Of a DNA stretch of 64,000 nt, positions 13,310 through 24,881 are shown piece after piece (the first letter of the stretch is position 1; every line of letters starts with the position of its first letter). This DNA is from Monosporascus cannonballus (taxonomy: Eukaryota > Ascomycota > Sordariomycetes > Xylariales), in NCBI GenBank assembly GCA_004154925.1, contig QJNS01000010.1, positions 186,001-250,000 of the forward strand. The letters are read 5' to 3'. The notes below the pieces were generated by a model. It had not been told where the DNA came from, searched no databases, and saw only the letters and a list, made by a program, of their open reading frames with translations. The translations under genes and the position numbers were made by a program.

Positions 13310-16300
13310 GAAATGGCCTCGAGGCGTTTCTTACTTAAGTTCAGACAAGAACTTCTAACGCACCTTGGCGTTAAAACTGCTAGTCTTTTAGATTATGTAG
13401 TAGAGTAGCTAGTTCTTTCTATTCTTTTACAACTACTATATATAATCAACACTTATTATACCTTTTAACGCTTCAGTTATCAAGGTTCAACACCATAAAT
13501 ATAATCGAATTAAGTTTTTTATTTCGGCAATCTCTTTTCATATAGTGATATAACTTAATTATTTGTACTAATTAGAATTAAATCTTCTCGACTCTATTAT
13601 GTTATTTTGTTATTCGATTATTTTATTAAACATGTAATTCGAAATATCAATTTTTAATTTAATAAAACATATTAAATTATATATAATTACAATTAGTTCT
13701 TTTATTATCGTATTTCTAATTTTTAAAAATATTTTTACTATTTATAATATTTATTTAAACGTTTTAGTAATATTAATAAAAGGTATATTAATTTGGTTAA
13801 AGTTTTAAAAAAAATTTAGCAATTAACAAATTCAAAAAAACTCGTAGATTATTTTTAACTATAAATAACATTAGTTACTTGTCACAGTCCTAAGTAGCAC
13901 CTAGTATGTATATAGAGTAGACTAAGACGATTAATACTCGAGCTGATAACGTTTTACTTTTAGTAGTGTAATAGCTACGCTCTTGTTCTTATACTGTAAC
14001 ATTACTTTATAACTGTAATAATCGTTTTTAAAATTTATTTTAGCATATTTTAAAGTAATGATAATATCTTAAATATTGTTTAACTATAAAATTAACTTAT
14101 TTTTACGTTAACTAATAATCTACCGACTTATAAAACTTCAAAAACTTAATAAATATATATATTTATTTTATTTTCAAAAATCTAAATTATTATTAGAGTA
14201 ATATATAATACAAACGTTAAACTATTACTAATACGTTCGTAAATATTATTAATATTACTAAATACTTAAATAATTCGTATTTTATTTTACATATTATCTT
14301 TTATTTATAACCTTTTTTTAATTTTAATAATGTTTTCTATATTTTAAGGTTAAATATTATAAATTACATAGTTTTATAAAATCAATTTTTATTTTAATAC
14401 TTAAATATAATACTATTCGATATTTAACGATAATATAGTTTAATTATTTATAATCGATTATAAACTATAACCTTTTTAGAATGAGAAAATATAAAGTACT
14501 TTGTAGATAATTTCGAAAATTAAATTTATTTTTTACAATAAATCGATTAAAGATTTTTATAAAACTGTTAACTTAGATTAATTAAAATTATAAATAAAGT
14601 AAAACTAAATTAATAAATATTATACAAAAATTATTTCGTAATTTTATTCGTTATATTTCAATAATATTATATTAAAAATTTGCAAAAACACTATTCGTGT
14701 ATATAATAATATATTAATATACTTGAAAAACATTTCGTTTCTATAGTAATATTATAAATCATTTTTAATTGCTTAAATTTTGCGTTAATAGTAATTATTA
14801 TATGTCGTATATTTCTTTAATATCTACTTCTTTTTACGTTTTATATTTGTAAGTAATGAGATACTTGTCGTTATCTTTAATTAAATATTAAATATTTATA
14901 TATTTATTTATAAGATATAAATCGAATTTATTAATTTATTATCTGAATCGACTAAAAGATTATTTTAATACAACTATAAATCTTTTTAAACTATATCCAA
15001 AGTTGTTTAGAAGTATAATATTTAAATTAATTATTAAATATTATTTATAAATGCAAATTTTAAGATAAATAATTTCGCGTATAATGTTTTCGTATTTATA
15101 TAAAAACTCGTATATATTTTATTAATAATTTAAATTTACTAGTTATATTTAATACAATATAATTTCTGTTTAAAATGTTACTATTATTACGATATGCTAT
15201 TATATTCTAATTTCTATATCTAAACTAATAAGACTATTTATAACTTATATCGTTTTATTTAAAACCTTTCATAAATTGTTTTTAATTTCTTTAAATTTTG
15301 TTAAATTGCATTTTTTAATAAATAACTTTCGTTTACTTTTTAAATTAAATTAATTGTTTTTATATCCGTTATTAAAACGCACTTAATTATTTTATTTGCT
15401 GTTTTTATCGATAAACTTGAGCTTTAAGCTAGAATACCTTTTCTGCGTTTTATAGTGACTTTTCTTTTTATCGTATAAGCTATGTATTTCTTTTCTTAGC
15501 CGGATCCTATTACAAAATATTATTACTATTATTATATATACTTGTAGCAAACGTTTAGATTTCTTTTCTTAATAGCCCGCTTTTCGTCAAAATTTGTAAT
15601 ATAAAAAGTTTAAAAATAAAACTCGATAATAACCCGTTTATAATATTTCATTGCTATTTAGTAAATTAAAATGTTTTCGTTAATAATTATCTGATTTATA
15701 ATAATAAAAAAAGGTTTTTTTAGAGTATACTTTTTTCTTTAGCTAAGTATATACTATTACTAACTTATTAATTTCCTTTTAAAAAGTTATAGTTCGTAAA
15801 TAATCGTATTATTTTTAGTTTTTAAAGTTCTATCTTTTCTAGTTATTAGCATTAAATTTTTATTCGTATATATGAATAATCTGTTTAACAGTATATTAAT
15901 TGTTCTTTTCTTTATAAAGTAAATATGTTATACATAATAAATAATGTATAGTTTTTAAACACGATTAGACTTTCTGGATAGTATAATTTCGTCTTAAATT
16001 ATATATTTTTTTAAATTAATGTTTTACTATTTACTTTTTATATTGTTATTATTTCTGTTTTTATACGCGCAAAAGTAACTTTTTTAATAATATTTTATTC
16101 TTTAACAATAATAATTCGGGATATTTTATTAATTTATTACTGGGCCGTTTTTACTTCTGTACAGTTTTAGATTTTTTCTATTCTCTATCGTATTTTTGGT
16201 AATAATTATTAACGTTCGTAAATTTGGATAATAATAGTAATTGAATTAATATTATTCCCTTTATTTTTGTATTATTTTTTACGTATTAATATTTAATTAT

Positions 16301-17277
16301 TTTGTTTAAAACTTTTAAACATTCGATATTCAATAGTGTTATCATTTACTTTACTATAATAAAAGGCTTTAATTTAATGCTACTTTTTTAAGTAATATTA
16401 AATTTTATTAATCTTAGTACTTTACTATAAAATATATTGCCGTTTTATAAAACGATAATATTAGCTACATTTTGTAAGATATCATTGTTTTTACTTTTAA
16501 AAGTTTGAAATTTTTAAACTTATTATCGGTTATTAATTTTAACTACTATAGTTATATAATTAATGAAAATTTTAAATCAGTTTTAAAATGAATAAAATTA
16601 ATGCATTATTGTAATTACATATAAAGTATTTTTATCATAACCTGTGAAATTATTTTTCTAGTTTTATTTCTTTTTTCTATTATTTCGAAAATGTTTTAAA
16701 TGTTTTAAATTTATATAATTTTTACAATTTTTTGCTATTTTCTAATTAGTTATTTAAAAGATTAAGTATTATATATCTTTAATATAGACTTAAATTAAAT
16801 ATCTGGATTTTTTGTAAATAGTTTTATTACGAATTCTATTCGTAAAATAAACGTTTATAAAGTTTTAAACCTTTTTTAAATTTTTTAATATTAACTAGAT
16901 TAATTATAATATTAATCTTTTTAAAATAAAAGTCTTATTTTTGTTCTTAAATTCTTATAAGTTATATCGAACAAAGTAATACAATTATGTTTTTAAATTA
17001 TATAATACATTTTTTACTAAATTTAATAAACAAAATATTTTCGAAAATGCTTTATCGAAACTTGTAGTTTGTTTAAGAAGACCTTGTAGATTTATTTATT
17101 AATTAATATAATATCACAGGTCTCATTATAAATTTACCGCTATTTGAAGTAAAAACTTATAATATGTAACAATTAAAAGATTTAATTAATTATTAAACTT
17201 TAATTATACAAGTTTATATTAATAAATATATCGTAAATATTTAAACAATAAAATAGTTCATGAAGTCCTATAATAAT

Positions 17278-17423
17278 ATAAGATACGTTTGAGCTTAAGA
17301 TATATTTTTCAGGCTACGCTAAATTTATAGATAACTATTATTTGATATAATTTATACTGTAAAAATGAGATTTAATATGTTCGACTGCGGTATTTAATTT
17401 ATAGTTTTTACGATTAAAATAAA
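17278..17423 (+). repeat. Direct repeat A within AT-rich block
   Basis: Similar in order and spacing to 18117-18260, sharing for example a CAGGCTA core, AAAT(T/G)TATAG, and GATATAATTT. Many differences are consistent with independent RIP of two copies. They could be remnants of LTRs, with an interior of about 0.7 kb, or tandem fragments. Confidence 0.5.
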
Positions 17424-18116
17424 CTATAATTTAATTTTATAAAACTTTATTTTTAAAGCGAATAATTATTGTCAGATTTTGATTTTAATTAGTTTTATAT
17501 TTAGTAATTGTAATTTAAATAATAATATCAAATATTTTATACAACGAAATTTTACTATAAATTAATATTATTTAAATCGTAAATACAATAAATATGGATG
17601 TTTACGACCTATCGATGAATTTATTACTAATAACTTAATAATCCGTTACGTAATTTAACTTATTTAATATTTTTATCAATTCGATTGTAATCGTTCCTAA
17701 AACTCCTAATTTGCCAAATTCTAATAATAAATTGATAATTAATTAGTAACATTTTATTATATAATAGGTTATATTAATAAGTTATATAATTATAATATAA
17801 TAAATTAAATTAAATTAGTTAGAGGTTTGTTTATTTAATTATATTTAAATTAATTACAAATGTTATTTTTTAAATATTTTACTTTGATTTATTATAAAAA
17901 TTATTTGGTTCTGTTAAAAAACATTTTCCTGTTTATATACTTTATAACGTATTTGTAAAAAAAAAACCTTTATTTTTAATTTTTCGAAGTTTATTTAAAT
18001 ATAATATATTTTACGTATTTAAACAGTTTCCTTCTCAGAGAAAATATAATTTCGTATAATAATAAATTATTTTAATAATATTTGATTTTTTTTGTTTTAC
18101 AATCAACTTTTTTATG

Positions 18117-18260
18117 TAAGATATATTTAGATTTAAGCCATATTTTCCAGGCTAAGTCAAATGTATAGAAAATTATTACACGATATAATTTGTACAATAA
18201 ATATTATACTCAGTATCTTCGCACATGATAACTAATCTATAAGTTTTATAGTTATAATAA
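18117..18260 (+). repeat. Direct repeat B within AT-rich block
   Basis: Partner of 17278-17423, about 840 bp downstream in the same orientation. End positions are approximate because both copies are heavily mutated. Confidence 0.5.
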
Positions 18261-18334
18261 GTAATAAAAAAATAATATATATATTAATAACCTCAATTAG
18301 GGGTTATTCGATAACAGAAGATTATTATTAACAT

Positions 18335-18530
18335 AGACCGTCGATATAGACTATAAACTTGAACCGTCGATAACTGTTAATTTTTTTTAAAATGAACGGC
18401 TCTCAGTAGGTAAGTAGGTAAGGGGACCCCGTATAGAGGTAATTACTTACAACCGTCAACTTCGTTAACAGTCGACTGAGCTAGCCGCCAACCTAGCTAG
18501 CTATTAACTGAGGTAGCCGTTGACTTGGAA
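18335..18530 (+). repeat. Degenerate CCGTCGA-type short repeats at the edge of the AT block
   Basis: Where the AT-rich block returns to normal composition, the motif CCGTCGA or close variants (CCGTCAAC, CCGCCAAC, CCGTTGAC) recurs about five times within 200 bp, along with AGTAGGTAAGTAGGTAAG. Periodicity is irregular. It may be a decayed satellite or the end of an element. Confidence 0.4.
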
Positions 18531-18867
18531 TTCGCACTTTTATATGAGGGCACTTGTTGTGCTTGCCGCGGCGCGCGGCAGCCTCACGTTAGATGGAGGG
18601 CTCAAGTTTGGCAACGGATGCATTCCGTGGTTTGTTTCATATGCTGAGATTTCGGGACAGAACTTTTCTGTGGGAGTGCAGCTTAAAAGCAAATAATAAG
18701 TGAATGAAAATGCACAATTTTGTATACGAATAATGCCTACTTCGTATAAAAAGCTTCAAAATTACCCCGTATACGCGGAGGTGTCATAGGACGCCTTACG
18801 AGGCTCTCGAACTCCGCTCTCCTCTCGGAATCCACCAAGACCATCACGAGGCAGAGGACTACAAGCC

Positions 18868-20095
18868 ATGACCGTGCCGAAACGGAGAGCGAGTGCACCG
18901 CAGCAGTGTGGCGTGTGTTCCAAGTCCTTTAAGACTCTGGAAGCCATCACCAGCCATTGTGTCGCGATGGGCCACCAAGCCGACCAATGCTGTCAACGAT
19001 GCCGCCGACTATTCGGAAGCCCAGAGGCTCTGACACAGCACAACGACTCTCGCCATCGAAGGCTTCCGGCATTAACTTCGACAAATCTTCGTCCAGCCGC
19101 GCGCAGAGACAGCGGCATAGCGTCGTCTTCGTACAGCTATGCATTCATATGCAGAGGCAACCCCTACACACACCTGTCGACAGTCGACCAGTCTACGATT
19201 TACGACATGCTGGTATCCGCCTGCCATCCGCAAGATCGCCCAAGAAAGGAACGTTACCACTTGCCGGCGGAACCCCAGGAAGAATCGTATGCCGCGAAGG
19301 AATCTGAATGGACACAGAGCCACTATCTTCTCACCCCCAAGCCCGAGCACTCGCTGCCAAAACGAAGAGCCGTCGCGTTGGACTGCGAAATGGCGCGCGT
19401 CCAAGGAGGCCAAAGCGCGGTGGTGTCGATCTGTGTCGTCGAATTCCTCACGGGCAAGGTGCTGGTAAATTCGCTCGTCATGCCGCGACTACCGATCACC
19501 GACTGGCGTTGCGGCGTCAGCGGCGTGACGCCGGCGATCATGTCATTGGCCGTAGCCCACAACCAAGCGCTCGACGGCTGGGAGGGGGCGCGGGTTGAGC
19601 TATATAGGCACATTGACGAGGACACGGTATTGGTAGGGCAGTCGCTTAAGTTCGATTTGCAGGCACTGCGAGTCATACACGGGAAGATCGTTGACACGGC
19701 TATCCTTACTGCCGAGGCGGTTTTCGGCAGAGACAAGACGTTACGCCGAGTGTGAGGGCTCAGCACCTTGTGCGAAGAGCTGCTGGACTTGCGAATCCGC
19801 AACGGATTTGGGGTCCACGACGGATTGGAGGACGCGATGGCGGCACGTGAGGTGGTTCCGGCACCAGGTAGACTTGAAGATATGGGCAACTAAGGAGTGC
19901 AAGTCGTTTTGGAGAAAAAACGACGCCAAGAAGAGGACGCGGAAGAAGCCGAAACCCAAGGCGGTGCGGAGACCACCCCGGCAAGGCGGAGGCGGAGGCG
20001 ACCGCGATTCCGACCTAAGCGCGGACGAGGTTCTCCAGTGGGAAGATGTGATCGACTACGACATGTGGCCGAAGTCTCCTCCGGACTGGGACTAG
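18868..20095 (+). pseudogene. Broken REXO4-like 3'-5' exonuclease with N-terminal zinc fingers
   Basis: Starts at ATG 18868. Two C2H2-like fingers (CGVC..., CQRC...) precede a DEDDh exonuclease domain of the REXO4/Rex4 type: ALDCEM (D172, E174), KFDLQALR (D263) and VDTAIL (D276). Rex4-type enzymes act in rRNA processing in the nucleolus. The frame stops at TGA 19753-19755, just where relatives have a conserved Trp (VW-GL). Beyond it the same frame continues with family sequence, including the catalytic His motif (GVHDGLEDAMAARE). A second lesion near 19850-19865 shifts the frame, which then runs through a Lys/Arg-rich tail and an acidic end to the stop at 20095. No plausible intron removes the TGA (the nearest AG is about 14 nt away). 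As read, the product lacks the fifth catalytic residue, so I call it a pseudogene. Confidence 0.8.
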
Positions 20096-23000
20096 GAATA
20101 TTTCTTGGCAGCTACCAGAGGTTGGATCTTAATCAGGATTGTCGGAGATGCGGGCGGGCCAGCCGCCCTCGATAGATCTGGCCGAGTCACTCCTAAGACT
20201 ACTATTGTCTGAACTAAGATGTGAGTCTATTGGTGCCCAGTTGATTCTAGCGGGGCCACTGCAACGTTCGACTATTGGTTTGGAGATGCTATGAAATTGA
20301 CTTCAAAGAAATGGCCAAGGTGGACAATGTGGCCATGAGAGCGGGAACTGCGGGCGCGAACTTGATTTCTATCCTTCTGTCAAAAAGCCTTGGGGAGCTT
20401 CCGGGCTTCGCTAACGTCTGCTTTCCTCAAAGAGTGGAGCTGTGAGTACGACTTCTTCCGCGTCTCGCTGTTTGGGAGCACGGTTCCTCCGCCACCTATC
20501 GGCCCGTGGCGCGAATGACTGATGATGTGCTGTGATAATTTGTCTCCTTAATACATCCTAAGTCCATTTTCCCGCGCAGCGGGATATTCCAGACTTCATC
20601 GTAAACGTGCCCCATCCCCTCCTTAGAAGGGGAAGAAGGTTAGATTGCCCCAAGCCGCATGTCTACCAGCGCAAACGCCTATTCGGCTGCTCAAGGAAAA
20701 CTTGTCGAGGCGGATTTTCCCCCTCGTTGGTACTCCTTCAATTCTGCGAGCTCTTAGTGACTAGAGTTAAAAATAGGTATGGTGATGTGGCGACATTATG
20801 TAATCAATCCTCTTCTTGAGGTATTAAAAAGGCGGATTTGCCCTCGATATAGCGTAGGAAGATTGCGAACGAAGTAAACGAGGACTTTATGTGTTCCTTT
20901 TTTTTTTTTTTTTGCTGGGAGGTGAATTCTCAATGGTCAAAGTAACTTAATAAGTAGCATGCGGCCCGTACGTATAGGTCCGTCTCCAAACGTTAGACCC
21001 CTGCCAATGCCCTGGAGCCTTAGAAGCTATAGCTTTCGAGCTCATCATCAACATGATCTAACTTACCTGACCAGACCTTATCGTCGACCCGGCTAACCGT
21101 CCACCCCGAAGCCCTGGAAGCCTTGACCTTCTCGTCGACCCGATTGAAGGCGGAGCGAGAAGCACAAGGCCGAAGGCCTTGTGCGGCGAGCGACGCCGCC
21201 CAAAAAAAGGGTGTGCCGGAGCGTATGAGGCGCGCCAGGCTTCTTCACCCAGTCGAGCATCGTCCATATGACATAGAGCGAAACGGCGCCAGCGGGGAGA
21301 CCAGCTCCCTGGGCTCGGAGCCGTGAGGCGGGGCTCCGGGCGGCCGCAGCGGAAGAACAACAGATACGGTGCCTCGATCTGGCCAAATCGGGTTCATCGC
21401 GAAGATCGGCATTCGCGTCGGCGTCCATCTCCCTGTGTTCTTTCATACTAGGATCGTCCATCTACTTTTGGGACACGGTTCATAACGTGGCATCGCAGAC
21501 GCCGCTCGTGAGTCTCCACTGCCGTTGACCTACTACGATGGGATTCGGGGCTCCAGCTAGTTGACGCCCCAGACAGCCTTGCTTGCTCTTTCCGTCAATC
21601 GCGTGGGCCGCGGCTGGACTGGGAGGACTGGCCCGGTGTCGAACGCACGGTACCAACGCCTTTGCGCACATCGTTGTCCATCAAGAGCGTCGTGGGTCCT
21701 CATGAGCCATAACGATTTCCTGTGGCGATCGGTGCTTGCTTATTGCTGACCGGGGAGATGGTCTAGATGCACTTGCTCCTGGCCCAAGCCATGCTGAGTT
21801 ACTCCCATGGACCGTGGTGGTCGTAGCGGGCCGGGCTTTCAACGTCCTGTTTTTGGTTATCAGCACGATCATGGGGGCCTGCCTGCTGTAAGTCTTGTAA
21901 ACACCCCGCGAAAGAGGGCACGACGGTAGTCGTATGCTCATGGCCCTCGCAGTACTTTCCACTCTGTTCTCTTCGCCCGTGCGGTCATCGAATACAGATC
22001 AGAGAGAAGGGAGCGAGGCCGCATGCGCGATCAAGGGCAACGACATGTGTTTGGACGCGTTGGTTGATACCTTGATCGAGGAAGAAGTTGCTGCGGTGGG
22101 ATCAGTCTGACAGCAGAAACAAACTGTCGTTATAGTCCGCGAACCGGAATGATACAAAAAGTAGTCGGAAGAATGGGGGTCATGGCCACGGTTAAAGTTC
22201 GATGGCCAAGATGATTCGACCGTGGCTACTGCGTACTCGAAGGAACGGGCAGGAGACCCACGTGTAAGCGTTAGGGAATAAGCGCCGTTTTGCCTCAAGA
22301 AGCGCCCTGCATTGGGCCAAAGACATGTACGTATGTATCAGGAAGCGCTGAAAGTTCGAGGCATCGCAGTCCTTTCCCCTGGCAATTGTCCTTGGCATAG
22401 TTGGTTAATATACGGTAATTGGTACAAGTCCCGAGATACCGTAAGTACTAAGTCGAATCGAACCATCGAAGCTTGAGCAGCGGGCCGTTCAGTGACAGGT
22501 GGTACTAGGCGCATAGCCCTATAGAGGAATCGCTTAGACCATTCCAGTTTAGGTTACTTCGTATTTCGTATGCCGCTCTCTATAATGTGGGACGAGGTCT
22601 CTATCGATCCAATCTCCAGGCACCTTCTTCATCCGAATCATTCGAAGTGTGAAGTATCCGGTGGTACATACGGAGATCCGTACGAGATGACGACCTCGGA
22701 TGGGGTTTCGGCTGTTTAGCGCCTCTTCTCAGGTAATTCGGCTCATTCGTCAATCAGAATACGTTTAATGTAACATTGGAAATCATTTCTCCTGCCATGT
22801 TCGAAGTGATAAGGCCATTCCTTTACCATCTTGAGGTTCGGTCATACCATCCATGCATTGCCGCCGTGGTTATATCGGATTACGCTGCCCCAGTAGTCTT
22901 AAAAGGGACCAATACAATGGATGGACTCGCTTCCTACTCCCACGCATCTCCCCTCGTTCACACTCGAGGGTCATAGTTAATTCCCTTTCCTTTGATCACG

Positions 23001-23471
23001 CGCACTTCGAAAGCGCTCGACTTTGCAAGCAGTTCAAGAAGTCTAGCTTGTATCGCTGGCTCATCACCATCACTGCACATTGTTCCAATAGGCTTCAACA
23101 CGGCCCCCTGCTTGGCTGCGCCTCCATACTCCCGCTCACTTGAATACATCCGAGCGTAAGCAAACCCACTTCCGCTCATGTCCGCCACCACGTAGCACTT
23201 TAGCCTGCAGGGGAAGCTATCCGAACTATCAGCAGGTCCCGTTAGGCACTGTCTTACTACGACCGCGTGATCCTTCCCGTGCAACCTGAGGGGGGAAAGG
23301 GCGTTTGGTCACAGAATTTTCTCCCTTCAACGACGCCCGCCTGAGCCTGCATCCCAGCATTTCCTGCTTGTGTACGCGTCCGCGCCGCCCGGATTGGCGA
23401 CACGTCCACAGAGGCTTTCTTGGGGGCTTAGCAGCACGGACGGTGAGAGGGTGGAGGACACACACGCAAAC
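20096..23471. other. Gene-free interval
   Basis: About 3.4 kb with no coding region I can support; open frames are short, mutually overlapping and lack domain sense. It contains the second copy of a dispersed repeat (about 20865-21035), a T run near 20890-20910, and a GC-rich stretch (21060-21400) with the repeated phrase TCGTCGACCCG. A short hydrophobic frame near 21807-21890 could be a relic of a membrane protein but is not callable. Confidence 0.5.
20865..21035 (+). repeat. Dispersed repeat copy 2 (better preserved)
   Basis: Matches 7425-7620 in order: GAACGAAGT, a long T run, the GCGGCCCGTAnGTATAGGTCCG core (20961-20982), then ACCCCTGCCAAT. It keeps more G and C than the other copy. It is not flanked by obvious inverted or long direct terminal repeats. 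Confidence 0.55.
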
Positions 23472-24881
23472 ATGCCGGCAGAGACGTCGTCCCTGACGTC
23501 GCCGCTACAGCAGCAATCGGCTGCACAACAGCGGCAAGTCCCCGGCATCACCATCCCTCCGCGGGCGCATCTCTCAACTATCGAGGAAGTAGTAGCAGGC
23601 TTCAGCCATAGCCATGCGGCGGCGGCGGCCACCGACCCCGCCGCCGCAGCAGGAGCAACAACAACAACGCCAATGCAGTCACAGTCACAGGCACAGTCCC
23701 AATCGCAGTCGCGGTCGTCGGATGCAACGCTGGTGAATCACGCCTCGTCGACGGCGGTGTCCATAACCGCCTCGCACCCGTACGCGCGCAACGTCCGACT
23801 ATCGCCGCAGGTAGAGGAGGATATCAAGGCGGCGGTGCTGGAGGCGGCCCTGTCACATTCGCCGACGTCCAACCACCAGCAGGGCAGGAATAAGGGCAAG
23901 AAGAACGGGAGGGACAAGAGGCGGCGGCCCGACGGCCGGAAGGAGAGCCTCAAGACGACTCGCAATTGGCTCATCGCCAAGAAGGTCCTTCGCTGGGTGT
24001 CGCTGACCATCTGCGCCCTCATGGTCGTGGGCGAGGCCGTACTGGCCATTTTTGACGGCGCGTATGCCGACACGGCGTTGGGAATCTGCCTAGTATGTTT
24101 GGCCCATCTCGCTTTTTCCATCTCTCCACGGTGTGAGAATCAGCTCCCCTTGAAGTGGTTCTCTTGCAAACCCCCCTTGGGGTGGAGATCCGGTGGTGTG
24201 GGGCCGGGGCTTCCCGAGAGGGGCGACACATCGGACGGCGGGGTCAACAGTTAGTTCGTTTGTACCACCCGGACTGACGATGGCTCTAGGGTTTCCTGCT
24301 TGGTATCTGGGATACAGTACGGCTCGTCCGGCTTCGCCTGAAGCGTGACATCGAGCCCGTCTCCGTCTTCCACCTGCTCACCGAGGGCACCTTCACGGTC
24401 GCCATCATCGTCGCCGTCGCTTGTATAATAGATCAGGTTAGGAGGTTCTGGGAGAGCCAGCTTATGATAAGGGGGTGGGTCTTTTCAGCTGGCATGTTGG
24501 TCCAAGAGTAAGTTTCTAGTCCCCTTGCCTCTCTCGTCGCATGGTTGTCCCTACCCGTCTATATTCGAGCCGCCCTCCATATAATGGGATTTACGACTAA
24601 GCTACCCCGCGTCTCTGTCTTACAAATATCCTCCTAACATTCTTTAAAGGGGAGTCCACATCACCTTATTTGCGCGAGCCTGCGTCGACATGTACCTCCA
24701 CAGGGACGCCATGCAGCTGAGACAGCGCTACAGGGGCTGGGAGCTCCCCTGGTACATGGACCCACAGCCGACGGAGGTCGTCGTCAAGTACGTCCATGTC
24801 TGCCCGAAATGCGAGTGCGAGTTCTCCCCGCACGACGAGGGCAAATCCAACGAGCGGCCGGCCAACAATAGCGATAAGTGA
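23472..24881 (+). CDS. Uncharacterised fungal integral membrane protein
   Basis: Exons 23472-24092, 24290-24507 and 24650-24881 (introns GTATGT...CTAG and GTAAGT...AAAG) give about 356 aa. The ATG at 23472 is the first in frame. The N-terminal half is low-complexity, with a Gln/Ser-alternating run (QSQSQAQSQSQS) and a basic patch (GRDKRRRPDGRK) just before the membrane part. Four hydrophobic segments follow, at roughly aa 174-195, 198-220, 239-258 and 268-290, the second spanning the first splice junction. The C-terminal tail carries CPKCEC and ends in a polar stretch. A four-helix arrangement with a cytosolic basic N-terminus resembles small MARVEL-like membrane proteins, but I do not recognise the family. 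An alternative intron inside exon 2 (GTTAGG...TTTTCAG, 52 nt) was considered; it breaks the frame of the last exon. Confidence 0.75.

Larger units (their letters stand above)
13310..18300 (-). mobile_element. Second AT-rich decayed transposon block
   Basis: About 5 kb of extremely AT-rich sequence with no reading frame of note. The + strand here is T-rich, whereas the neighbouring LTR element is A-rich on the same strand. This suggests one or more elements inserted in the opposite orientation before mutation, so the strand given is an inference. It contains a pair of related direct repeats (17278-17423 and 18117-18260). No protein motif was recovered, so class is unknown. Confidence 0.6.

Noticed and set aside
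7850..18300. CRISPR array or bacterial-type mobile element
   Set aside because: The repeats are two long LTR copies and a few diverged pairs, without regular spacers; the surrounding genes are eukaryotic with introns.
21058..21461. Overlapping frames on both strands in a GC-rich stretch
   Set aside because: They overlap in three frames with Arg/Ala-rich products, as expected of GC-rich non-coding DNA beside a repeat.
24440..24491. Possible 52-nt intron (GTTAGG...TTTTCAG) in the membrane protein gene
   Set aside because: Removing it shifts the frame and destroys the downstream coding exon; reading through keeps a continuous hydrophobic segment.
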